From positions 1-40,927 of the IMG/VR virus record IMGVR_UViG_3300024329_000021: DNA of 40,927 nucleotides; one strand, 5' to 3'. Each line of letters begins with the position of its first letter. The stretch's first letter is position 1. The notes under the pieces were generated by a model. That model saw only the letters and a list, made by a program, of their open reading frames with translations. It did no database searches and was not told where the DNA came from. This DNA is from a virus. Position numbers and translations under genes: made by a program. Below are positions 35,294 to 40,927 of the stretch, piece by piece.

Positions 35294-35932
35294 ATGGCAA
35301 TCTCAACTCTATTAAATTTAACAGTACCGTTAGCAAACGATACTAGTGCAAGCAGTCAGGGTCTGCTAATGCCTAAACTACAATACCGTTTCCGAGTAAC
35401 ATTGGAAAACTTTGGTATTACAGGCAACACAACTGAATTAACAAAACAGGTTATTGATGCAACCCGTCCAAATATATCATTCCAACAAATACCGATTGAT
35501 GTTTACAACAGTAAAATTTATATGGCAGGCAAGCACGAATGGCAAGCAGTTACAATGAACTTACGTGACGATGTTAACGGAAACGTACAACGTTCAGTAG
35601 GCGAGCAACTACAGAAACAGTTTGATTTCTTTGAACAGTCTAGTGCTGCTACAGGACAAGACTATAAGTTTACACAACGTATTGAAGTACTAGACGGCGG
35701 CAACGGCGCTAATACTCCAGCTGTACTTGAAACTTGGGAACTATATGGTTGCTATTTAACAAGTGTTGACTACGGATCAATGAGTTACTCAGCAAACGAT
35801 GCAATGACAGTAGCTCTTAATATTCAATATGACAATGCTGTACAACTTAACGTAGGTGTTGGAACGCCTAATAACTTCCAAGATCGAAATACTGAAACAG
35901 GCACAGGTGCCACAGGCGCTGCCGCTCTTTAA
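35294..35932 (+). CDS. gp19: Tail tube protein gp19
   Basis: The 212-residue product has the gp19-type tube sequence: PKLQYRFRVTLENFG, the loop VIDATRPNISFQQIPIDVYN, GKHEWQAVTMNLRDD and LETWELYGCYLTSVDYGSMSY, with NDAMTVALNIQYDNA near the end. Hexamer rings of this protein form the tube through which DNA leaves the head. Position after gp18, a strong AAGGAG site, its own late box and a strong downstream terminator suggest very high monocistronic expression. The last 15 residues are a Thr/Gly/Ala-rich tail. Length is slightly above T4 gp19 (163 residues as I recall). Confidence 0.95.
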   Translation: MAISTLLNLTVPLANDTSASSQGLLMPKLQYRFRVTLENFGITGNTTELTKQVIDATRPNISFQQIPIDVYNSKIYMAGKHEWQAVTMNLRDDVNGNVQRSVGEQLQKQFDFFEQSSAATGQDYKFTQRIEVLDGGNGANTPAVLETWELYGCYLTSVDYGSMSYSANDAMTVALNIQYDNAVQLNVGVGTPNNFQDRNTETGTGATGAAAL

Positions 35933-35958
35933 TACTAACTAAGAGATTGCTTGACTTC

Positions 35959-35987
35959 TAAGGAGCCCAATGGGCTCCTTATTTGTT
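35959..35987 (+). terminator. Rho-independent terminator after gp19
   Basis: TAAGGAGCCC pairs with GGGCTCCTTA (10 bp) around a 3-nt AAT loop, followed by TTTGTT. It isolates the tube gene from the next unit. Confidence 0.85.
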
Positions 35988-36008
35988 ATGTGCGCTGTTT
36001 AAATATAA

Positions 36009-36016
36009 GATAAATA
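36009..36016 (+). promoter_or_regulatory. Late promoter, possibly leaderless start
   Basis: GATAAATA ends only 4 nt (CTTT) before the ATG at 36021. No Shine-Dalgarno sequence is present between the terminator of gp19 and the ATG. A T4-type start site would fall on or next to the start codon. Confidence 0.7.
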
Positions 36017-36020
36017 CTTT

Positions 36021-37295
36021 ATGCCGTTAAATAGAAACTTTGATAACTTTACTAATTTTGATACCAACAAAGGTATAATGGGTGACTTTACTCACGCCTC
36101 AAACTTGTATCGTCGCAATAACTTTAGACTTGCGCCTAAAGTCAAATTCTTATATCATGTTGTAATAGATGTAAATCCAATAGCGTTACAATCATTAGGA
36201 AACAATGTTAGTAACTTATTAAACAAACGAGAGTTTAATATATTAGCATCATCTGCTGATTTACCAAACTACGATATTAATACCGAAACAATAAATCAAT
36301 ATAATAGAAAAAAAGTAGTTCAAACAAGAATAAACTATAATCCTGTTAATATTGAGTTTCATGATGATGCTGCTGGGCTAACAACATTATTGTGGGAAGC
36401 CTATTATAGATATTATTATGAAGACGGCAACTATGCTGATCAAGGAACTCGTCCACGTGCATATCAAACTGGCTTATACGATAGTGAGCCACAGAATACT
36501 TATAGACACGGTTTTAACAGATCCGGCAAAACATATCCATTTTTTAATAGTATAACTATACACCAACTACATCATCAAAATACTGATAGTCATTTTACTA
36601 GTTTTACACTTGTTAATCCTCTTATATCTGGCTGGGAACATGATAGAGTAGATCAATCAGATGCTTCTGGTATAATGAAAAATACTATGCGTGTTGATTA
36701 TGAAACAGTATTATACGATAGAGGTTATACCGGAGATGATAATCCAGCAGGATTTGCAGATAACGCACACTATGATAAATCGCCAAGTCCGTATATTAGT
36801 ACAGGATCGGGTAGTGATACAACAGGAATTGAGAATGGTTGGACTAAGGTATTTGCTGATATATTTTTAGACATATTAGGAATAACTGAGTTTAATACCG
36901 AACAGCAACGTAACCTAAGATCTCCATTTGTAACTAATCCAGTTACAACAGATAACAGAGTTCCATTTAATAGTAATACATTCTTTCCACAAAGTTCAAC
37001 TCAGACAGCTATAACTACAGCCTTTTTTGATGCAGCATTTGAATCAACAATATCTCAAAGAGAGTTACAAAATAGTACTATTAAGCAAAGAGACTTGGCC
37101 AGGAATGCTCTTCGAAACTATGCAATAGCACAAGGATCATCAAACTCATTTAATGATAACGGCCAGCTGTTTGATAATTTAAATGCAACCCAACAACTAC
37201 AACTACAACAGGCAGTTGTTGATAACTATAGAGTAGACCCAACACTACAAGGTGCAGCATTTACTAGCACTCTTGAGAATATTATAGGTGGCTAA
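36021..37295 (+). CDS. Tail-tube-fold protein, possible baseplate tube initiator (gp54/gp19-like)
   Basis: The 424-residue product aligns by eye with the tube protein in the preceding gene: PKVKFLYHVVIDVNPIA parallels PKLQYRFRVTLENFG, and SADLPNYDINTETINQYNRK followed by TRINYNPVNIEFHDDAAG parallels the gp19 loop and second strand. It adds a long middle and C-terminal part with Gln/Asn/Ser-rich helices (from about 320). In T4 the tube fold also occurs in gp54, which starts tube growth on the baseplate, so a tube-initiator or tube-cap role is plausible. The late box lies 4 nt before the ATG. The next gene starts directly after its stop. Confidence 0.55.
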   Translation: MPLNRNFDNFTNFDTNKGIMGDFTHASNLYRRNNFRLAPKVKFLYHVVIDVNPIALQSLGNNVSNLLNKREFNILASSADLPNYDINTETINQYNRKKVVQTRINYNPVNIEFHDDAAGLTTLLWEAYYRYYYEDGNYADQGTRPRAYQTGLYDSEPQNTYRHGFNRSGKTYPFFNSITIHQLHHQNTDSHFTSFTLVNPLISGWEHDRVDQSDASGIMKNTMRVDYETVLYDRGYTGDDNPAGFADNAHYDKSPSPYISTGSGSDTTGIENGWTKVFADIFLDILGITEFNTEQQRNLRSPFVTNPVTTDNRVPFNSNTFFPQSSTQTAITTAFFDAAFESTISQRELQNSTIKQRDLARNALRNYAIAQGSSNSFNDNGQLFDNLNATQQLQLQQAVVDNYRVDPTLQGAAFTSTLENIIGG

Positions 37296-37670
37296 ATGAG
37301 TAGTATAACTGATAAAAGTATTAATAAATCATCTGATAGTGCAGCAGAGGTAAAATCATTCTTTGATAGATATTTTTCAAAATCGATATCGATTACAAGC
37401 AATGAAGTTGATAGTGTATTAGGATTTTTTAAAAAAAGAAAGTTTGAAGATAATGCAGCTATTGCTGTAACTACAGTATTATTGCAACAAGCTAAATCTG
37501 AAAATAAAAATATATTTGAGTTATTAGATAGTTTAAAAGGTTTAGATGAGGTAAAACTTAGTCAGCTGGTAGCTGCTATTTTGAATAATAACAGAAGCAA
37601 AGTAAGTGCTCTTGGTTACACAACAGATTATCAGATTGTAACATACGAAAATAGAAACGTTGTATTGTAA
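37296..37670 (+). CDS. Hypothetical protein of the tail/head unit (124 aa)
   Basis: ATG follows the upstream stop without a gap, with ATAGGTGG as ribosome-binding site. The product looks helical: an N-terminal SSDSAAEVKSFFDRYFSKS segment, SNEVDSVLGFFKKRKF, AIAVTTVLLQQAKSENKNIF and a KLSQLVAAILNNNRSKVSALGY end. Proteins of this appearance occur in structural operons of marine T4-like phages as I recall, but I know no function. The stop overlaps the next ATG (TAATG), coupling it to the head-completion gene. It may be a small virion or assembly factor. Confidence 0.65.
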   Translation: MSSITDKSINKSSDSAAEVKSFFDRYFSKSISITSNEVDSVLGFFKKRKFEDNAAIAVTTVLLQQAKSENKNIFELLDSLKGLDEVKLSQLVAAILNNNRSKVSALGYTTDYQIVTYENRNVVL

Positions 37671-38107
37671 TGTCGAGGTTTGCACAAGGCAAGTATACAT
37701 TAAAAAACCCTGAAAAATATGTAGGCGGCAGAACTCCTACTTATAGAAGTAGTTGGGAATTTGCTTTTATGCGTATGTGCGATACAAACGAAAATATAAC
37801 AAAATGGGCTAGTGAAGCAGTTCGTATTCCTTATAGAAATCCACTAAGTGGAAAACACACTATATATGTTCCTGATTTCTTTATAGTATACAATGATCGT
37901 ACAGGTAAACAACACGTTGAACTAATAGAAGTCAAGCCAGCAAATCATACATTTAAAGAACAACTAGGCAACAGCAAAGTAAACAAGTTACACTATGTTG
38001 TTAATCAAGCAAAATGGGCAGCAGCTAGAGGTTACTGTAAACAAAAAGGAATGCTATTTAGAGTTGTTAACGAAGGAGATATTTTCCATCAAGGCAAACG
38101 TAGATAA
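37670..38107 (+). CDS. gp4: Head completion protein gp4-like (TnsA/endonuclease-like fold)
   Basis: The 145-residue product matches the gp4-type pattern: YVGGRTPTYRSSWEFAFMR, ITKWASEAVRIPYRNPLSGK, then a nuclease-like core with E30, D69 (VPDFF) and E87-V-K89 (IEVKP). T4 gp4 (also called gp50/65) acts after DNA packaging so that the tail can join the head. The E...D...ExK pattern is that of PD-(D/E)xK enzymes such as TnsA, suggesting a DNA-end trimming or binding role; catalysis is not proven. It is coupled to the gene before. Its stop codon lies within the late box of gp16. Confidence 0.82.
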   Translation: MSRFAQGKYTLKNPEKYVGGRTPTYRSSWEFAFMRMCDTNENITKWASEAVRIPYRNPLSGKHTIYVPDFFIVYNDRTGKQHVELIEVKPANHTFKEQLGNSKVNKLHYVVNQAKWAAARGYCKQKGMLFRVVNEGDIFHQGKRR

Positions 38108-38110
38108 ATA
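38103..38110 (+). promoter_or_regulatory. Late promoter for terminase small subunit
   Basis: GATAAATA overlaps the last codons of the gp4-like gene (AGA TAA) and lies 25 nt before the gp16 ATG, with ATAGGTG in between. Confidence 0.65.
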
Positions 38111-38135
38111 ATAGTAGCATATTATAGGTGTTATT

Positions 38136-38618
38136 ATGACAAAGAAACTTGAAGAAATGTTGAATCTTCCAGATAACGAAGATATTAAACAAGAAGTACA
38201 ACAACAGGCAGTTGTTGCACAAGAAGAAACTTTTAGAGATATTGCAGAGTTTGACAAGATTGCAAGTGCATTGCCAGCTGTTAAAGGACTTGGCCAAAAA
38301 GCAGACGACGAACTCGAAGACATTGCATCACGTGCATTGGAAGCATATGACGATTTAATGGATTTAGGAATGAATGTTGAATCACGTTACGCAAGCAGAG
38401 TATTTGAAGTTGCTGGCGGAATGCTTAAAACATCATTAGATGCTAAGGTTGCTAAAATGGATAAGAAACTAAAAATGATTGACTTGCAACTTAAAAAAGA
38501 AAAAATGGACAAAGATAGTAACCCTGGCGATGGCGGCGTAGTTAACGGGGAAGGATATGTTGTCTCAGATCGTAATAGCCTTTTAGAGAAGTTAAAAGGC
38601 ATGAACAATGATAAATAG
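38136..38618 (+). CDS. gp16: Terminase small subunit gp16-like
   Basis: This 160-residue acidic-basic protein is helical by appearance: a central helical pair (ASRALEAYDDLMDLGMNV and RVFEVAGGMLKTSLDAKVA) followed by KMDKKLKMIDLQLKKEKMDK, and a flexible C-terminus ending in SDRNSLLEKLKGM. The A-x-E-x-Y/V ... R...VFEVAG...LKT layout agrees with gp16 small terminases of T4-like phages, which form rings that recognise DNA and stimulate gp17. In T4 genes 16 and 17 overlap; here they are 1.5 kb apart. Its final codons (GAT AAA TAG) form the late box of the next unit. Confidence 0.82.
   Translation: MTKKLEEMLNLPDNEDIKQEVQQQAVVAQEETFRDIAEFDKIASALPAVKGLGQKADDELEDIASRALEAYDDLMDLGMNVESRYASRVFEVAGGMLKTSLDAKVAKMDKKLKMIDLQLKKEKMDKDSNPGDGGVVNGEGYVVSDRNSLLEKLKGMNNDK
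38610..38617 (+). promoter_or_regulatory. Late promoter at the end of gp16
   Basis: GATAAATA is built from the last Asp-Lys-stop codons of gp16 and lies 23 nt before the next ATG, with GTAGGATA as ribosome-binding site. Confidence 0.6.
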
Positions 38619-38640
38619 TAACATAACGTAGGATACAATA

Positions 38641-39123
38641 ATGAAAAACTTTGCTGATTATTTGACTGAAAGTAAAAAAACATACGAGTTCAAGATTGGT
38701 GTAGCTGGTGAGCTGCCTGAAAACTTTGAAGATATGCTTGAAACCAGTTTACAAAAATACGGATGCTCGCAAATTGCAGCTGGTAAAAAAACACCAATAC
38801 AAGAACGTCCACTAGACTTTCCACAGTTAGAAAACTGCGAAGCTACATACTTTGAAATAAGTTGTACATATCCAACAACAGTGCAAGTACTTCAAGAGTA
38901 CATCGGACAGTGTTGCGGAGTCAAACAAAGTCATATTATTGTACGTAATCCAAATGAGCCACAAGAGCTGTATCAAGAAGAAGTGTCTTCTGATGTATAT
39001 GTTGCAAAGCTAACAGTTGAAGAACTCGAAGGCGAAAGCGCACAGGATATGGCAGGCGAAAATAGAGTAATGGACCTGCTGAAAGAATTAGAGACAGCTC
39101 GTAAAGAACAGTCAGGAGACTAA
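38641..39123 (+). CDS. Conserved-looking phage protein, possible head/core component (160 aa)
   Basis: The product begins MKNFADYLTE, then FKIGVAGELPENFEDMLETSL, the TPIQERPLDFPQLENCE segment, and a late RNPNEPQELYQEE and NRVMDLLKELETARKE helix. I recall similar proteins between the terminase genes or in head genes of marine T4-like phages, with no solid function. Two ferredoxin-like alpha/beta halves are suggested by alternating strands and helices. The gene is in an operon with the next one (AGGAGACTAATATG). Role in scaffold or core assembly is a guess. Confidence 0.6.
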   Translation: MKNFADYLTESKKTYEFKIGVAGELPENFEDMLETSLQKYGCSQIAAGKKTPIQERPLDFPQLENCEATYFEISCTYPTTVQVLQEYIGQCCGVKQSHIIVRNPNEPQELYQEEVSSDVYVAKLTVEELEGESAQDMAGENRVMDLLKELETARKEQSGD

Positions 39124-39124
39124 T

Positions 39125-40060
39125 ATGAAAAAAGTAAACGAAGCTAATATGAACATTAGTGTAAATGGCGAAAGCGCATCGGAAGTATCAGAACTACTGC
39201 GCATTATGCAACTAGCAGGTTCTGATGCAAAAGAAGTTGATATTGATGATATTAATCAAAAAATGTTACCGAGTCCAGAAGATGACGGCCCGTGTGATGT
39301 ATGTGGCGGCGATCATGGTCCTTCAGATCTTATGGCAGGCTGCGGCGGCAAGTCGTCAAGTGAAACAATGGCAGACACTATCAGAATGATTTCAAAAGAA
39401 GAAGATGATTATGATGGTAACTTTGGTGATGCAACTACAGAACCAGATGACGAATATATGAGATCAAATGCAGGCGATGTAAGTGACATGATTCCAAGTG
39501 GTGACGACTTACACAAAGAAAAAGGATCACATCCAGCAACAGCAGGTGGCGACAATCCAATGAATACTAGAGAAAGTATTCATGCAATGCTTACAAAAGC
39601 ACTTGCTGAAAAACAAGCATCAAAAGAGCCAAAGCCAGACTTTCCAGACTTAGATGGCGACGGCAACAAAGAAGAGCCAATGAGTCAAGCTATTGCACAG
39701 CGTGATGGCGAAGATGAAGACGAAGACAAAAAGTCTAAAGGTATCAAAGCAATGATTGATGCTGGTAACAAAAAAGCAGATGCAGAAGTTGCTGAATATG
39801 ATGTTCCAAGTAACTTTGAAAACAAGCACAAAGACATCAACAATCTTGGACGCAAAATGATGGACATGAGTTCAAATATGTCAGGAACTGATGATACTAG
39901 TTTAATGATGGCAAATGCACTTTCAAGACTTGGTGAAGTATTAGCTGAGTTTGGTGGCAGCGGATTTGCTGCTAACAACATGAACGATGTCATTAAAAAA
40001 TCATCTTTGAACAAAGAGATTGTTCAAATGCTAATGAAAAAAGCCAAAGAAGAAGATTAA
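39125..40060 (+). CDS. Acidic protein with zinc-ribbon-like and EF-hand-like sites (311 aa)
   Basis: A strong CAGGAGACTAAT precedes the ATG. The product is very acidic and low-complexity in the middle (about 90-220). Two metal-site candidates are visible: C57-x2-C60-x3-H64-x8-C73 (PCDVCGGDHGPSDLMAGC), and an EF-hand/dockerin-like loop D175-x-D177-x-D179-G-N181-x2-E184. The C-terminus (about 245-311) is helical with MMANALSRLGEVLAEFG. No enzyme motif is seen. It might be a scaffold or DNA-mimic-like assembly factor for packaging, since it sits between the two terminase genes; this is inference. Confidence 0.6.
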   Translation: MKKVNEANMNISVNGESASEVSELLRIMQLAGSDAKEVDIDDINQKMLPSPEDDGPCDVCGGDHGPSDLMAGCGGKSSSETMADTIRMISKEEDDYDGNFGDATTEPDDEYMRSNAGDVSDMIPSGDDLHKEKGSHPATAGGDNPMNTRESIHAMLTKALAEKQASKEPKPDFPDLDGDGNKEEPMSQAIAQRDGEDEDEDKKSKGIKAMIDAGNKKADAEVAEYDVPSNFENKHKDINNLGRKMMDMSSNMSGTDDTSLMMANALSRLGEVLAEFGGSGFAANNMNDVIKKSSLNKEIVQMLMKKAKEED

Positions 40061-40063
40061 GAA

Positions 40064-40090
40064 CGTTCTACCGACTGAGCGAACGGACCC
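40064..40090 (-). other. tRNA-like fragment (5' half of tRNA-Lys type), antisense
   Basis: Read on the minus strand, this segment begins GGGTCCGTTC and continues GCTCAGTCGGTAGAAC, which resembles the acceptor strand and D-arm of bacterial tRNA-Lys (GGGTCGTTA, then GCTCAGTTGGTAGAGC, from memory), with one inserted base and about three changes. No anticodon or T-arm half follows; the continuation is the coding end of the previous gene. It is therefore at best a remnant or a mimic, not a tRNA gene. Confidence 0.4.
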
Positions 40091-40118
40091 AAATAGCACC
40101 TACGGGTGCTATTTTTTT
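40091..40118 (+). terminator. Rho-independent terminator before gp17
   Basis: AAATAGCACC pairs with GGTGCTATTT (10 bp) around a TACG loop closed by C-G (a UNCG tetraloop), followed by seven T residues. It ends two bases before the gp17 late box. Confidence 0.92.
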
Positions 40119-40119
40119 C

Positions 40120-40127
40120 TATAAATA
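40120..40127 (+). promoter_or_regulatory. Consensus late promoter for gp17
   Basis: TATAAATA is the exact T4 late consensus. Only 5 nt (ATATT) separate it from the ATG at 40133, so the predicted start site is the A of the ATG. No ribosome-binding site can lie in this gap. Confidence 0.85.
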
Positions 40128-40132
40128 ATATT

Positions 40133-40927
40133 ATGGCAGCATCATTAGACGGCGTCTTAATCAAAAAGGCGAATAGAAAAGAAACATTTACAGAAGAACA
40201 AATAGCAGACCTTTTGGCCTGCATGGATCCAGACGAAGGATACTTGCATTTTTCTCGTAAGTTTGCTTATATACAACACCCAACTAAAGGCAAACTACTG
40301 TTTGATCCTTATGAATATCAGCTAGGGTTAATGGATAGTTATCATAGTTTTAGATTCAACATCAATATGATGCCTAGACAAACAGGCAAGACTACATGTG
40401 CTGCAATCTATCTAGCATGGTTTGCAATGTTTAATCCAGATCAAACTATTCTTATTGCTGCACACAAATACACAGGTGCACAGGAGATTATGTCACGCAT
40501 ACGTTTTGTATATGAAACTTGTCCGGATCATATTAGAGCAGGTGTCACAAGTTACAACAAAGGTAGTATTGAGTTTGAAAATGGCAGTCGTATTGTAAGT
40601 CAAACAACAACAGGTAATACAGGACGTGGTATGAGTATTTCATTACTATACTGTGACGAGTTTGCATTTGTGCAACCCAACATTGCAGAAGAGTTTTGGA
40701 CATCGATATCGCCTACACTAGCAACAGGTGGTCGTGCTATTATTACTAGCACACCAAACAGTGATGAAGATACGTTTGCTACTATCTGGAAACAGGCAGA
40801 ACAAAAGTTTGATGAATACGGCAACGAACAAGATGTAGGTATAAACGGATTTCATAGTTTTATTGCAGAGTGGCATGAACATCCAGACAGAGATGAAGAG
40901 TGGAAGAAAGAAGAAATAGGACGTATT
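40133..40927 (+). CDS. gp17: Terminase large subunit gp17, N-terminal part (cut by window end)
   Basis: 265 codons are present; the C-terminal nuclease domain lies outside the window. The ATPase motifs are clear: Walker A P81-RQTGKT, Walker B LLYCDE (171-176), and coupling motif TSTPN (205-209). An adenine-binding Gln is likely within FDPYEYQ (57-63). gp17 is the motor that pumps DNA into the prohead and cuts it. The ATG at 40133 starts 5 nt after a consensus late box and 15 nt after a terminator, without a Shine-Dalgarno site, suggesting a leaderless mRNA. An upstream start is excluded by the terminator and promoter. Confidence 0.97.
   Translation, partial: MAASLDGVLIKKANRKETFTEEQIADLLACMDPDEGYLHFSRKFAYIQHPTKGKLLFDPYEYQLGLMDSYHSFRFNINMMPRQTGKTTCAAIYLAWFAMFNPDQTILIAAHKYTGAQEIMSRIRFVYETCPDHIRAGVTSYNKGSIEFENGSRIVSQTTTGNTGRGMSISLLYCDEFAFVQPNIAEEFWTSISPTLATGGRAIITSTPNSDEDTFATIWKQAEQKFDEYGNEQDVGINGFHSFIAEWHEHPDRDEEWKKEEIGRI

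Overview
The window is an A+T-rich stretch of a tailed-phage genome, most likely a marine contractile-tail phage of the T4 superfamily (cyanophage or pelagiphage type). The evidence is a block of T4-type morphogenesis genes: neck gp13, gp14 and gp15, tail sheath gp18, tail tube gp19, a gp4-type head completion protein, terminase gp16 and the start of gp17. Many units also carry a T4-type late promoter box ([G/C/T]NTAAATA, no -35). The host cannot be read from the sequence. No rRNA, complete tRNA, integrase, transposase or CRISPR array is visible.

Region 1 (1-22.6 kb) is the fibre region. A short noncoding segment with hairpins and a terminator (1-134) is followed by a late promoter and a four-gene unit: two small and one medium virion protein, then a 3133-residue fibre-like protein, closed by a terminator near 11.56 kb. 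A second late promoter drives a 3629-residue fibre-like protein ending in an intramolecular chaperone (peptidase S74) domain. The two giants share a domain plan: beta-helix, Cys-containing helical repeats, a 'YNALP' junction, then beta-rich repeats. Together they fill about half of the window.

Region 2 (22.58-26.44 kb) is a distinct cassette. A hairpin terminator is followed at once by a consensus host-type promoter (TTGACA, 17 bp, TATATT) instead of a late box. Four genes follow: a 58-residue mini-protein of tail-fibre type, an unknown 125-residue protein, a small GT-A-type glycosyltransferase, and an 876-residue protein built of about 100-residue repeats of a degenerate glycosyltransferase-like unit.

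Region 3 (26.40-29.72 kb) lies on the minus strand: gp14, gp15 and a NUDIX hydrolase. Its promoter is back-to-back with the promoter of plus-strand gp13, so the neck genes are split into divergent units; in T4 genes 13, 14 and 15 run together.

Region 4 (29.73-40.93 kb) is on the plus strand: gp13, an SGNH-hydrolase-like protein, a dNMP-kinase-like P-loop protein, an enlarged gp18 (1098 residues), gp19, a second tail-tube-fold protein, an unknown, gp4-like, gp16, two acidic or unknown proteins, and gp17 (cut by the window end). Most units have their own late box, and strong hairpins separate several of them.

The most interesting signal is regulatory. In gp17, the tube-like gene at 36021 and gp14, the late box ends only 4-5 nt before the ATG and there is no Shine-Dalgarno sequence, which predicts leaderless late mRNAs. 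Other points worth following up are the repeat glycosyltransferase cassette with its host-type promoter, a fragment resembling the 5' half of tRNA-Lys antisense in front of gp17, and a large insertion in the sheath.
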